From: Burkholderia cepacia
GTDB lineage: Bacteria; Pseudomonadota; Gammaproteobacteria; Burkholderiales; Burkholderiaceae
Length of the DNA: 64,000 nt
Reading direction: 5' to 3'
NCBI RefSeq assembly: GCF_001718835.1
Contig: NZ_CP013442.1
Location: forward strand, 771,899 to 835,898
The position numbers were made by a program, and so were the translations under genes. Below are positions 53,949 through 63,234 of the stretch, one piece after another (the stretch's first letter is position 1; every line of letters begins with the position of its first letter). The notes under the pieces are model-generated. The model was not told the DNA's origin. It was given only the letters and a program-made list of their open reading frames with translations, and searched no databases.

Positions 53949-55276
53949 GCATCGATCGCAGCACACCTTCGCGCCGGCAGATGCGCCTCGGACTGTTCCT
54001 CCAGGGCGCAGGGCACCACGTCGCCGGCTGGCGCCACCCCGACGCCGAATCCGGCAGCGAGAACTTCGACCTGCTGCGCCGCGTCGTGCAGACCGCCGAG
54101 CGCGCGAAGTTCGACATGGTCTTCCTGGCCGACGGTCTGACGAGCGGTCCCGACGCGCACCCGTCGATGGCGATGCGCTTCGAGCCGCTGAGCCTGCTGT
54201 CGGCGCTCGCGATGCATACGCGGCACATCGGCCTCGCGGCGACCGCGTCGACGACCTACAGCGAGCCTTATCACATCGCGCGCGTGTTCGCGTCGCTCGA
54301 CCACCTGAGCGGCGGGCGTGCCGCATGGAACGTCGTGACGACCTCTTACGACCGCACCGCCGCGAACTTCACGCGCGGCAACCATCCCGATCACGCGCAG
54401 CGCTACGAGATGGCCGGCGAATTCGTCGACGTCGTGAAAGGGTTGTGGGACAGCTGGGACGACGACGCGATCGTCAGGGACAAGGCGCGCGGCATCTACT
54501 TCGATCCGGCGAAGGTGCATGCGCTCGATCATGCGGGGCGCTTCTTCAACGTCAAGGGTCCGCTCAATGCGTCGCGTCCGCCGCAGGGCCACCCGGTCGT
54601 GATTCAGGCTGGCTCGTCGGGCCCCGGCCAGGATCTCGCCGCGCGCACCGCGGAAGTCGTGTTCACCGCGCAGCAGACGCTCGAGGAAGCGCAGGCCTTC
54701 TATCGCGACCTGAAGGGGCGGCTCGCGGCTTACGGCCGCGCGGACGATGCGCTGGCCGTGATGCCGGGCGTGTTCCCGGTGATCGGCCGCACCGAGCAGG
54801 AGGCGAAGGACAAGTATGCGCAGCTCCAGCAATGGACCGATACGTCGGGCGCGCTGACGCTGCTGTCCGACCGTCTCGGCCACGACGTGTCGAAGTATCC
54901 GCTCGACGGCCCGCTGCCCGACCTGCCCGAATCCGATCAACTGAAGAGCCGCGCGAAGCTGCTGACCGATCTCGCGCGCCGCGAGAACCTCACGCTGCGC
55001 GAACTCTACTATCTGGTCGCCGGCGCGCGCGGGCACCGGATCGTGTGGGGCACGCCGACACAGGTCGCGGACGCGTTGGAGGAATGGTTCACCGGCGGTG
55101 CCGCCGACGGCTTCAACATCATGCCGCCGTACTTCCCGGGCGGGCTCGACGATTTCGTCGAGCACGTCGTGCCGGAACTGCAGCGGCGCGGCCTGTTCCG
55201 CACCGAATACGAAGGCACGACGCTGCGCGACCATCTCGGGCTCGCGCGCCCGGCGAGCCGCTACGCGGAACGCTGA
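53945..55276 (+). CDS. NtaA/SnaA/DszA-type FMN-dependent monooxygenase
   Basis: A 443-residue luciferase-like enzyme. It has MRLGLFLQGAGHHVAGWRHP, LGLAATASTTYSEPYHIARV (approximate), SGGRAAWNVVTTSYDRTAANF and GHPVVIQAGSSGPGQDLAAR, the hallmarks of the nitrilotriacetate/sulfone monooxygenase group. It uses reduced FMN from a partner reductase not seen here. It is followed tail-to-tail by an ABC importer operon, a common arrangement for scavenging sulfur or nitrogen compounds. Confidence 0.9.
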   Translation: MSIDRSTPSRRQMRLGLFLQGAGHHVAGWRHPDAESGSENFDLLRRVVQTAERAKFDMVFLADGLTSGPDAHPSMAMRFEPLSLLSALAMHTRHIGLAATASTTYSEPYHIARVFASLDHLSGGRAAWNVVTTSYDRTAANFTRGNHPDHAQRYEMAGEFVDVVKGLWDSWDDDAIVRDKARGIYFDPAKVHALDHAGRFFNVKGPLNASRPPQGHPVVIQAGSSGPGQDLAARTAEVVFTAQQTLEEAQAFYRDLKGRLAAYGRADDALAVMPGVFPVIGRTEQEAKDKYAQLQQWTDTSGALTLLSDRLGHDVSKYPLDGPLPDLPESDQLKSRAKLLTDLARRENLTLRELYYLVAGARGHRIVWGTPTQVADALEEWFTGGAADGFNIMPPYFPGGLDDFVEHVVPELQRRGLFRTEYEGTTLRDHLGLARPASRYAER

Positions 55277-55277
55277 G

Positions 55278-56117
55278 TCAGACCGCGAAGCGCGTCAGGT
55301 CGAGTGCGACCGGCGCGCTGTCGCGGCTTGCATGCGGGTGGCCGGCCGGGCCGAGCGCATGCGCGAGGAACGCACGCGTGCGCGGGCTGTGCGGCGCGCG
55401 GAACAGTTGCGCGGCCGGCCCGTGCTCGACGATCACGCCCGCCTCGGTGAAGTAGACGACGTCACTGATCTCCTCGGCGAACCGCATCTCGTGCGTGACG
55501 AGCACGCAGGTCATCCCGTCGCGCACAAGGTCGCGGATCACCGCCAGCACGTCGCCGACGGTTTCCGGATCGAGCGCGGACGTCACCTCGTCGAACAGGA
55601 TCATGTCGGGCTGCATTGCGAGCGCGCGCGCAATCGCGACACGCTGCTGCTGGCCACCCGACAGCTCGCCGGGATACGCGCGCGCCTTGTCGGCGAGGCG
55701 CACGCGTTCGAGCAACGCATGCGCGGTGCGCACTGCATCGGTGCGGTCGCGGCCGAGAATCCTGACCGGTGCGACGACGAGGTTGTCGAGCACGGTCAGG
55801 TGCGGGAACAGGTTGTATTGCTGGAACACGAAGCCGACGCGTTTGCGCAGCGCGATTTCGTCGCGCTCCGACGCGAGCCGGTCGACGCGCGTGCCGTCGA
55901 CGTCGATCAGGCCGCGCTGCGGCCGCAACAGTCCCGTGATGCAGCGCAGGATCGTCGACTTGCCGGAGCCGGACGGGCCGATGATCGACACGGCCTGGCC
56001 GCGGTGCACGTCGAGATCGATGCCGCGCAGCACGGGCGTCGTGCCGTACGACAGATACACGTCGCGCAGGCGGACCAGCGGCGCGTCCGCGCCGCGCGGA
56101 GTTTCAGTGGAATGCAT
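55278..56117 (-). CDS. Amino-acid-type ABC transporter ATP-binding protein
   Basis: A 279-residue ATPase. Walker A is IGPSGSGKSTILRCI, the signature ELSGGQQQRVAIARAL and Walker B MILFDEVTSALDPE, with the VFQQYNLFPHLTVLDN Q-loop of the GlnQ/HisP group. The start at 56117 overlaps the permease stop by 14 bases. It powers the importer formed by the next three genes. The ligand may be a sulfur or nitrogen compound fed to the convergent monooxygenase. Confidence 0.92.
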   Translation of the reverse strand: MHSTETPRGADAPLVRLRDVYLSYGTTPVLRGIDLDVHRGQAVSIIGPSGSGKSTILRCITGLLRPQRGLIDVDGTRVDRLASERDEIALRKRVGFVFQQYNLFPHLTVLDNLVVAPVRILGRDRTDAVRTAHALLERVRLADKARAYPGELSGGQQQRVAIARALAMQPDMILFDEVTSALDPETVGDVLAVIRDLVRDGMTCVLVTHEMRFAEEISDVVYFTEAGVIVEHGPAAQLFRAPHSPRTRAFLAHALGPAGHPHASRDSAPVALDLTRFAV

Positions 56118-56898
56118 GACGTCTTTCGAGAAGGCGGGTGAAACGGGCGATCGGGTAGCAGTACGCGAAAAACAGGCCGAGCACTGTGAAATAGACGACG
56201 ACCGTGAAATCGGCACGCGCGACGGTGTTGCTCGCGACCTGCGCGGTGTCGAGCAGGTCGTGCACGCCGACGAGCGATGCGAGCGCGGTGGCCATCGTGA
56301 TGCTCGCGTACAGGTTCATCCACGGCGGCAGCATGCGGCGTACGCATTGCGGCAGGATGATCCAGCGGAACACCCGCGCGCGGCTGAACGCGAGCGAGCG
56401 CGCGGCATCCCATTGTGCGTGCGGAATCGACTGGATCGCGCCGCGGAAGATCTCCGCGAAGTTCGCGCTCGCGGGCAGCGCGAGGCCGACCGTGACCTTG
56501 AACCAGTCCGGAAACGGCAGCGACGCATGGCCGAGCCTGACTTCGAACGGGAATACGTAGGTCGAGAAATAGATCAGCACGAGAAGCGGGGCGTTGCGGA
56601 ACAACTGCACGTACGCACGCGCTGCAATGCGTGCGATGCCGAGCCGCGCCAGCGTCAGCGGGCCGAGCACGAGGCCGGCGAGCGTGCCGAGCGCGATCGC
56701 GAGCGCGCTGATGCCGATGTTGACGAGCATCGCGCGGCTGAGCGCGGGCAGCCACGTCGCGAGCGCGACGAGCGTCGGATGACGGCGGCCGGCGACAGCC
56801 AGTGCGACGACGGCCAGTACGACCAGCGCGGCCGGCGCCGTCGCGACGGCGGGCCGCCGCGCGGTGCGCGTGGGCGGCGCGAGCGTGTCAATGGCCAT
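56104..56898 (-). CDS. ABC transporter permease (HisM/GltK type), first subunit
   Basis: A 264-residue inner-membrane protein with about five helices. The coupling motif region FAEIFRGAIQSIPHAQWDAA is that of polar amino-acid permeases, and AYVQLFRNAPLLVLIYF is also typical. It overlaps the second permease gene by 11 bases. Confidence 0.9.
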   Translation of the reverse strand: MAIDTLAPPTRTARRPAVATAPAALVVLAVVALAVAGRRHPTLVALATWLPALSRAMLVNIGISALAIALGTLAGLVLGPLTLARLGIARIAARAYVQLFRNAPLLVLIYFSTYVFPFEVRLGHASLPFPDWFKVTVGLALPASANFAEIFRGAIQSIPHAQWDAARSLAFSRARVFRWIILPQCVRRMLPPWMNLYASITMATALASLVGVHDLLDTAQVASNTVARADFTVVVYFTVLGLFFAYCYPIARFTRLLERRHAFH

Positions 56899-57622
56899 AG
56901 CCGGGTATCCTCAGGCGGTGTTCGAGCCAGCGCCCCGCGAGATTGACCGCGAACGTGAGTGCGCTGAAGAAAAGCAGGATCAGGATCATCAGCTCGAGCA
57001 CGTTGTCGCGCTGCGTCCAGATCATGATCGATGCATAGGTGACGTCGCCGACCGCGATCGCCGACGCGACCGTCGTCATCTTCACGAGGTCGACCAGGTT
57101 GTTGACGAGCGCGGGCAGCGCAAAGCGCACCGCGAGCGGCAACTGCACGTGCCAGAGCCGCTGGCGGCGGCTGTAGCCGAGCGACTGCGCGGCTTCGAGC
57201 GTCGCGCGCGGCACCGCGTCGAGGCCGGCGCGCAGCGCTTCCGCATGGAACGCGCCCTTGTGCAGCGAGATCACGATCACGCTCCAGATGAACGGCGTCA
57301 GCGGATTGCCGCCCAGATCGCGCAATGCGGCACTGACCAGCATGTTGACGACGAGGAACGCGCAGAACAGCTGCACGAGCGTCGGCGTATTGCGCGTGAC
57401 CTCGACGAATGCGCGGGCGGGACGCGCGAGCGCGGCGCGCGGCGACACCAGCAGCGCGGCGAGCGCGACGCCGCAGGCAAGGCTGCCGAGCGCGGTCGCG
57501 GCCGACAATTCGAGCGTCACGCCCATTCCGTGCACGAACGATGCGCGCTCGTCGGCGGCGAGCACGAAGCCGTAGTCGAGGCCGAGCTTGCGGAGCGCGT
57601 CGACGGCGGCGGCCGCCGTCAT
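56888..57622 (-). CDS. ABC transporter permease (HisQ/GltJ type), second subunit
   Basis: A 244-residue membrane protein. FVEVTRNTPTLVQLFCAFLV and GAFHAEALRAGLDAVPRATL are the conserved blocks of this permease family. The start at 57622 overlaps the binding-protein stop (ATGA) and gives a normal length; a longer upstream frame is a shadow of the binding-protein gene. It forms the membrane channel with the preceding permease. Confidence 0.88.
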   Translation of the reverse strand: MTAAAAVDALRKLGLDYGFVLAADERASFVHGMGVTLELSAATALGSLACGVALAALLVSPRAALARPARAFVEVTRNTPTLVQLFCAFLVVNMLVSAALRDLGGNPLTPFIWSVIVISLHKGAFHAEALRAGLDAVPRATLEAAQSLGYSRRQRLWHVQLPLAVRFALPALVNNLVDLVKMTTVASAIAVGDVTYASIMIWTQRDNVLELMILILLFFSALTFAVNLAGRWLEHRLRIPGYGH

Positions 57623-58461
57623 GTGCGCTGCGCCTTGAGCTTCGCGTGCAGGTCGAGCACGGCTTGCGACGGCGTCATCCCGTTCTTGCGCTCGACGTCG
57701 AGCAGCCAGCCGCTGCGATGCCAGTCCTGGACGATCCGGTCGAGCGCGGCCTGCGTATCGGTTTCGCCCTTGCGGACCCAGATCACCGCCGGCGACGGAA
57801 TCAGGTCGGTCGGCAGCGGCGTCGCATAGTCCTTCCAGTCCGGATTGCGCGCGACCAGCATGCGCAGCGTCGGCGCGACGTGCACGGCCGCCACGCAGTT
57901 GTTGCCGCGCAGCGCGAGCAGCGATTCGGGCTGGCCGCGGAACGCCTTCACTTGCGCGCCGTATTCCGTTGCGAGCGGCTTCGTATAGTTGCTGCCTTGC
58001 GACACGCAAACGGGCTTGCCGCGCAGGTCGGCCCAGGACTTGATGCCGCTGTCCTTGCGCGCGATCAGCGCACCGCCGATGGATTCGAACGGCGTCGGCG
58101 CATACGACAGGATCTCCGCGCGCTCCGTCGTCAGCTCCATGTTGGCGATCAGCGCGTCGACCTTGCCCTGCTGCAGGAACTGCACGCGGTTCGACGGCTG
58201 CACGGGTGTCAGCTCGACTTCGACGCCGAGCCGTTTCGCGACATCGTTCGCGAGATCGACGTTGAAGCCGACCGGTTTTTGTGTCGCGGGATCGAGCGAG
58301 CCGAACGGCGGGCCCGACAGAATCACGCCGATCGTGATCGTGTGGCGCTGATGGATTCGATCGAGGGTGCTGTCCGCGCGAGCGGCGCCGGAAAACGCGG
58401 AAAGGAGGGCGGCGGCGCAGAGCGCGCGGCCGAGGGCGACGTAAAGCGATCTACTGAACAT
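57619..58461 (-). CDS. Periplasmic solute-binding protein of the ABC importer
   Basis: A 280-residue family 3 binding protein. The signal peptide (ALCAAALLSAFSGAARA) is followed by TITIGVILSGPPFGSLDP, GFNVDLANDVAKRLGVEVEL and VDALIANMELTTERAEILSY, the usual ligand-site motifs. The start at 58461 places the signal correctly. It is the first gene of the four-gene importer operon. Confidence 0.9.
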   Translation of the reverse strand: MFSRSLYVALGRALCAAALLSAFSGAARADSTLDRIHQRHTITIGVILSGPPFGSLDPATQKPVGFNVDLANDVAKRLGVEVELTPVQPSNRVQFLQQGKVDALIANMELTTERAEILSYAPTPFESIGGALIARKDSGIKSWADLRGKPVCVSQGSNYTKPLATEYGAQVKAFRGQPESLLALRGNNCVAAVHVAPTLRMLVARNPDWKDYATPLPTDLIPSPAVIWVRKGETDTQAALDRIVQDWHRSGWLLDVERKNGMTPSQAVLDLHAKLKAQRT

Positions 58462-58824
58462 GAACGAAGGCGAACTTGGTCTAAGTGAGGTGGGGCGACC
58501 CACGGCGCGCCCGGCTATCGGGATCAGGTATTTTCGCAATATGGAAAAATTCGAAGAACCAAGAAATTCTCATACTGTTATCTCGTTCGCACATTTGCGC
58601 AGACGAGGGGGATGCTCGCGCAGCGGGAGTGGCGGTGCGACGGAGGTCGCCCGTCGCGTAGCCATGCCTCGCGGCGGCGCTCGACGAGGACGCCGCCGCG
58701 CGCAAGGCGCGACACGCGCTGCGGTTCGAATGATTCGAGCTGTTCCGCCGCTCGGGCCTCGGGGTACGCCGTTTGTCGATCCGATTCGGCGGGAACAGGG
58801 CGAACGTCGGTGGCCGCGCGTCGT
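58462..58824. other. Intergenic region upstream of the importer operon
   Basis: 363 bases between the importer start and the 3' end of the broken porin. The importer promoter should lie in the less GC-rich part at 58520-58590. No gene is supported. Confidence 0.4.
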
Positions 58825-60295
58825 TCAGAACTTCACGCGCAGCCCGCTGACGAGCGCGACCTGGCGGTTCGTCGACGACGCGCTGCCGATGTTCGAGATC
58901 GCCGCGATCGACCGGTAGCCGCCCGCCGTCGCCGTGCTCGCATCGCCGGCCGCGAGCTGGTAGATGCCCGACACGTAGATATCGGTGCGCTTCGACAGCG
59001 CATAGTCGAACCCGAGCGTGAACTGGTGCCAGCGCGGCTTCAGCGTCTGGCCGCCGGTGCCCGGCAGACCGCTCGCGCGCCCGTCGGTGAAGGTATAGAC
59101 ACCGATCAGCGTAACGGCCGGCGTGATCTGGTAACGCGCGTTCACGTCGTAGTTGTTGAACTTGCGCGACGAGCCGTCGAGATAGTCGAGCTGCGTGTGG
59201 CTCCACGCGAAGCCGAGCGTCGCGCGGCCGAGCGCGTAGTTCGCGCCCGCCACGCCGATCTGCTGCTTGAGCACGCCGCCGTTCAGCCCGTAGAAGAACG
59301 CGCCGCTGTAGTCGTTGCCAGTCTTGCTCGTCGCGCCACCGACCGCGCCGCTGGTGTTCGACGTTGCGCTCGGATGATTGAGGCGGACATATCCTGCGCC
59401 GGCAGAGAGCGGCCCGTTCACGTAGTTTGCCGACACGCCCCACGCATTGTTGTTCGAGAAACCGGTGCCGGCGCCGCCGTTCGCCTGGTTGCTGAATGCG
59501 TAGGGTCTGTTTACATACGGAACGCACATGCGTTGCCACGAGAACGGCCGCTCGCGAGGCGTGCGACGCCGCGAATACTGGACGTATTCGCAAGGAGCAC
59601 AACGCGGCGAGCGGCCGTTCTCGTGGCAACCCCAAATTAAAAAATTCATTCCAGGGGAATGCCCGAAATCGCCCGCATGGCGGCGTCGCGCGTCGCTTGT
59701 TTGGCTTGGCCAAACGGCGCTCCTTGCTCCTTGCCCTGCGGGCGATTTCGGGCATTCGCATGTGCGTTCCGTATGTAAACAGACCCTAGAGCAGGTCGGC
59801 CGTGAAGCCGGCGATCGTGTCGCTGCGGAACTTCACCGCGTTGTTCAGGCGGAAGCTCTGGTTCATGTTGTCGTTGTCGCCCACGTGCGTGGCCGGCGAC
59901 CAGAAGCCCGGGCCCGCATATTGTGCGACGAGGTCGGTGATCGGCTCGTACTGGCGGCCGAAGGTCAGCGTGCCGCTGCCCGTTTTGCCGATGCCGACAT
60001 AGGACGATCGGCCGAACAGGCGCCCGCCCTGGCCAAACGTGCCGTCATTCGGCCGGAATCCGCCTTCCAGCGTGAATACCGCCTGCAGGCCGCCGCCGAG
60101 ATCTTCGACGCCTTTCAGGCCCCAGCGGCTGCCGCTCAGCTTGCCGCTCGTCTGCTGGATGTTGCTCGCGCCGCCCTGGTTGTTCGTATAGGCGAAACCG
60201 GCATCGACGACGCCGTACAACGTGACCGAACTCTGCGCATGCGCGCCGATCGATGCGACGGAAGCCAAACCCAGTGCTGCATATTTTTTTATCAT
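58825..60295 (-). pseudogene. Porin gene split by a 284-bp insertion
   Basis: The 5' part (60295 to 59787) encodes a signal peptide, AQSSVTLYGVVDAGFAYTNN, SRWGLKGVEDLGGGLQAVF and FGRQYEP, and then runs into a stop formed by the insertion (GFTADLL then TAG). The 3' part (59502 to 58825) encodes YAFSNQANGGAGTG through VALVSGLRVKF with the terminal Phe. Removing bases 59503-59786 and one TA copy restores a continuous frame (ADLL-YAFSNQ) of roughly 390 residues, a normal Burkholderiales porin. As it stands only a truncated, probably unassembled product can be made. The gene start has GAGG upstream. Confidence 0.9.
59503..59786. mobile_element. MITE-like palindromic element inserted at TA
   Basis: A 284-bp element with perfect 30-bp terminal inverted repeats (59503-59532 and 59757-59786, outer end GGGTCTGTTTACATACGG), flanked by TA on both sides. 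Inside are two further inverted-repeat pairs: 24 bp (59532-59555 / 59607-59630) and 20 bp (59658-59677 / 59737-59756), each enclosing a smaller hairpin. There is no transposase, so it is a non-autonomous element. TA duplication is typical of IS630/Tc1-mariner and some IS5-group transposases. Confidence 0.9.
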
Positions 60296-60752
60296 GTAAA
60301 TCCTCTGATTTTTATCGATACGATGATGAGGATTCCGATGCTATGGATTGAGGCTCGAAACGCAAATAAACGATAGGCGATTTGTAAATCTGTTCTTCGT
60401 TGATTCGTAATCACGGGTGCCGATACGAACGCACATGCGCCGCAATGACGGCGGCAACGCACGTTCAAGCGCCGGCATCGCAAGGAGAGCGGAATTTGAG
60501 CGGTCGGCAACTTTGCCGCGAAGATATCGATAAGCGAAATTGTTTCGAGCGGGCATCCCGCGCTGCGTGACGATTGATGCGATTTCGCAACATTGGCCCG
60601 CTGCGTTGCGCATGCGTGCACGCCTGGCCGCCCCGAGGCGAATGTCGCGCGCGACGAAGCCACCGCAAGCGAACTCGCGCCATATCGGTCTTTTGTCTCT
60701 TCCTCAACGCCTCTTCGCCGAGCCCCGGCCGGTGGCCTCGTGACGGTGCCTT
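60296..60752. other. Intergenic region upstream of the broken porin
   Basis: 457 bases. The part next to the porin start (60296-60420) is AT-richer and should hold its promoter. No gene has convincing support on either strand. Confidence 0.4.
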
Positions 60753-61547
60753 TCACTCGAGCGTGCGAATCGAATTACTGATCCCGCGCGCACAGTCGAT
60801 CACCGCCGGCGCGAGCTTGCGGCGCGCGTCGTCGAACGTCCAGCGGCTCGTCGGCGCGACCACGTGCACGGCCGCGACCGGCTGCCCCTGGCTGCCGACC
60901 ACGGGCGCCGCGATCGACATGTCCCCGATGAACAGTTCTTCCTGGTTGGTCGCGTAGCCTTCCCGCCGCGCGCTGTCGAGCAGCGCGACGAGATCGTCGA
61001 GTGCCGTGACCGTGCGCGGCGTGAACGGCTCGCGCGCCATCTGGCAGAGCCGATCTCGCGCCTCGCCGGAAGGCAGCGCGCTCAGGAACGCGCGGCCGCT
61101 GCCGGTGCAGTACATCGGGATGCGGCTGCCGATCGGCATGTGAATCGGCACGAACTTGGTCGACACGAAACGCGCGACGTACACCATTTCGTCCTCGTCC
61201 GGCTCGGTGAGGTTGGTGGTTTCGCCGGTCAGGTTCGTGAGCTCGGACAGGAACGGATTCGCGACGTCGATCAACGTGTCGGCGGCGAGATAGTTGAAGC
61301 CGATCCGCATCACGTGCGGCGTGAGCTGGTAACGCCGCGTGACCGGATGCTTGCGGATGTAGCCGAGCTTCTCGAGCGTATAGACCATCCGCTGCGCGGA
61401 GCTTTTCGTCATCCCCGCCGCGTCGGCCACTTCCGCCAGCGTCATCGTGCGCCGTTTCGCGCTGAACGCGCGCAGCACGTTCAGCCCTTTTTCCAGCGAC
61501 TGGTTGAACAGCAGATCGTTTGACTGATCGAGCGTCGGGGTGTCCAT
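60753..61547 (-). CDS. IclR family transcriptional regulator
   Basis: About 264 residues. The winged helix-turn-helix is GLNVLRAFSAKRRTMTLAEV followed by GMTKSSAQRMVYTLEKLGYI. The effector domain includes IGSRIPMYCTGSGRAFLSAL and GYATNQEELFIGDMSIAAPV. A GTG at 61556 is an alternative start. It is divergent from an amino-acid ABC importer and is the likely local regulator; a strong palindrome lies between them. Confidence 0.88.
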   Translation of the reverse strand: MDTPTLDQSNDLLFNQSLEKGLNVLRAFSAKRRTMTLAEVADAAGMTKSSAQRMVYTLEKLGYIRKHPVTRRYQLTPHVMRIGFNYLAADTLIDVANPFLSELTNLTGETTNLTEPDEDEMVYVARFVSTKFVPIHMPIGSRIPMYCTGSGRAFLSALPSGEARDRLCQMAREPFTPRTVTALDDLVALLDSARREGYATNQEELFIGDMSIAAPVVGSQGQPVAAVHVVAPTSRWTFDDARRKLAPAVIDCARGISNSIRTLE

Positions 61548-61584
61548 GTTCAGCACTCTGGAGCGATTCGATTCCTCATCATAT

Positions 61585-61603
61585 CGTATCGAATATCGAT
61601 ACG
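61585..61603. promoter_or_regulatory. Probable IclR operator
   Basis: A perfect inverted repeat CGTATCG-N5-CGATACG lies 38 bases upstream of the regulator start and 104 bases upstream of the divergent importer gene. Its size and position suit an IclR-type dimer binding site. Confidence 0.6.
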
Positions 61604-61707
61604 CAAAAATCTATTTGCGATGTTTTTGATTCGTTTACCATCATTTCACTGTCGCAGTACCGACCAGCGGTCGCACGGGGCGCTGGCGCATCTTCTGAGG
61701 AGGGGTC

Positions 61708-62484
61708 ATGGTTCCGTTCATCAAGCGGTTCGGCGCACTGGCCGCCGGTTTCGCCACCTGCTTCGCACTTGCCACCGCGCCGTCCGGCGCAGCCGCGGCC
61801 GAGCCGACCTACAAGGTCGGCGCGACGGCCACCGGCGTGCCGTTCACGTTTCTCGACGTCAAAAGCAATACGATCCAGGGGATGATGGTCGATGCGATCA
61901 CGGCAGCCGGGAAGTCGGCCGGGTTTCGCGTCGACGTGCAGCAGACCGTGTTCTCGGCGCTGATCCCGTCGCTCACCACGCAGAAGATCGACATCATCTC
62001 GGCCGCGATGCTGAAGACGCCGGCGCGCCAGCAGGTCGTCGATTTCTCCGATACCGTCTATTCGTTCGGCGAAGGCCTGATCGTGAAGGCCGACGACCCG
62101 GGCCGCTACACGTCGATGGACGATTTCAAGGACCAGGTGGTCGGCGCGCAGGTCGGCACGGCGTTCGTCGATGCGCTCAACAAGAAGGGCATCTTCAAGG
62201 AAGTCCGGACCTACGATTCGATCGCCGACATCATGCGCGACGTCGCGCTCGGGCGCATCAAGGCCGGCTTCGCCGACCAGCCGATCGTCGCGTACCAGAT
62301 CGAACACGGCGTCAATCGCCAGGTGCGGCTCGTGCCGGAATACCAGAGCGTCGTGAAGGGGCAGGTGTGCTTCATCGTGCGCAAGGGCGACACTGCGACA
62401 CTCGAACAGCTCAACGGCGCGATCCGCAAGATGAAGAGCGACGGCACGCTGCAGCAGATCCTGCAGAAGTGGCACATGAGCTGA
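61708..62484 (+). CDS. Polar amino acid-type ABC binding protein
   Basis: A 258-residue periplasmic protein. The signal peptide (AAGFATCFALATAPSGAAAA) is followed by YKVGATATGVPFTFLDVKSN, IDIISAAMLKTPARQQVVDF and GRIKAGFADQPIVAYQIEHG, characteristic of family 3 solute-binding proteins. GAGGAGG precedes the start. It is the first gene of a three-gene importer operon divergent from the IclR regulator. Confidence 0.9.
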   Translation: MVPFIKRFGALAAGFATCFALATAPSGAAAAEPTYKVGATATGVPFTFLDVKSNTIQGMMVDAITAAGKSAGFRVDVQQTVFSALIPSLTTQKIDIISAAMLKTPARQQVVDFSDTVYSFGEGLIVKADDPGRYTSMDDFKDQVVGAQVGTAFVDALNKKGIFKEVRTYDSIADIMRDVALGRIKAGFADQPIVAYQIEHGVNRQVRLVPEYQSVVKGQVCFIVRKGDTATLEQLNGAIRKMKSDGTLQQILQKWHMS

Positions 62485-62572
62485 GCGTCGGCATTCGATT
62501 CCCGACCGGCATCGCCCGCGCGTCGCGGGCATTCCCGGCGGCGGGCCGTCCGTCCGTCGCATAGGAGACCTC

Positions 62573-63234
62573 ATGTTTTTCCAGAATGCGATCGATTTCC
62601 TGCCGATCCTGCTGAAGGGCGCGGTGGTCACGATCGAGATCACCGCATGCGCGTTCGTGCTCAGCTCGGTGCTCGGGCTGATCCTTGCGTTGCTGAAGGT
62701 GTCGCGCAATCGTGCCGTCCCGTCTCGACGGCCGGCAGCACGATCGTCAACGTGATCCGCGGGCTGCCGATCATCGTACAGCTGTTTTACATGTACTTCG
62801 TGCTGCCTGATCTCGGCGTGCAACTGTCGGCATTCCAGGCTGGCGTGCTCGGTCTCGGCATCGCGTATTCGGCGTATCAGGCCGAGAACTTCCGCGCGGG
62901 CATCGAGGCGATCGACCGCGGCCAGATCGAGGCCGCGCACGCGATCGGCATGCGTGGGCCGATGATCATGCGGCGCGTGGTGCTGCCGCAGGCGTTCCGT
63001 ATCGCGCTGCCGCCGTACGGCAACACACTGGTGATGTTGCTGAAGGATTCGTCGGTCGCGTCGACGATCACGGTCGCCGAGATCACGCGCGCGGGCCAGC
63101 TGATCGCGTCGTCGACGTTCCAGAACATGAGCGTCTACACGCTCGTCGCGCTGCTGTATCTCGCGCTCGGCCTGCCGCTGATGTTCGGCGTGAACCGGCT
63201 CGGCAAGCGGCTCGCACTGAGGAGGGGCGCATGA
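62573..63234 (+). pseudogene. ABC transporter permease, frameshifted
   Basis: A HisM-type permease in two frames. The first frame gives MFFQNAIDFLPILLKGAVVT through LALLKVSRNRAV. The rest (STAGSTIVNVIRGLPIIVQL to RLALRRGA) continues in another frame and includes the conserved AYSAYQAENFRAGIEAIDRG coupling region. The break coincides with a tandem CCGTC-CCGTC at 62715-62724; deleting one copy joins the frames seamlessly as RAV-STAG. It is therefore inactive as read, unless the duplication is phase variable or a sequencing error. The stop overlaps the ATPase start. Confidence 0.8.

Noticed and set aside
59503..59786. Complete insertion sequence or self-splicing intron
   Set aside because: There is no transposase or intron-encoded protein, the length is only 284 bp, and perfect terminal inverted repeats with TA duplication fit a MITE.
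58825..60295. Two separate small porin genes
   Set aside because: The two parts join in frame exactly when the TA-flanked element is removed, so they are halves of one gene.
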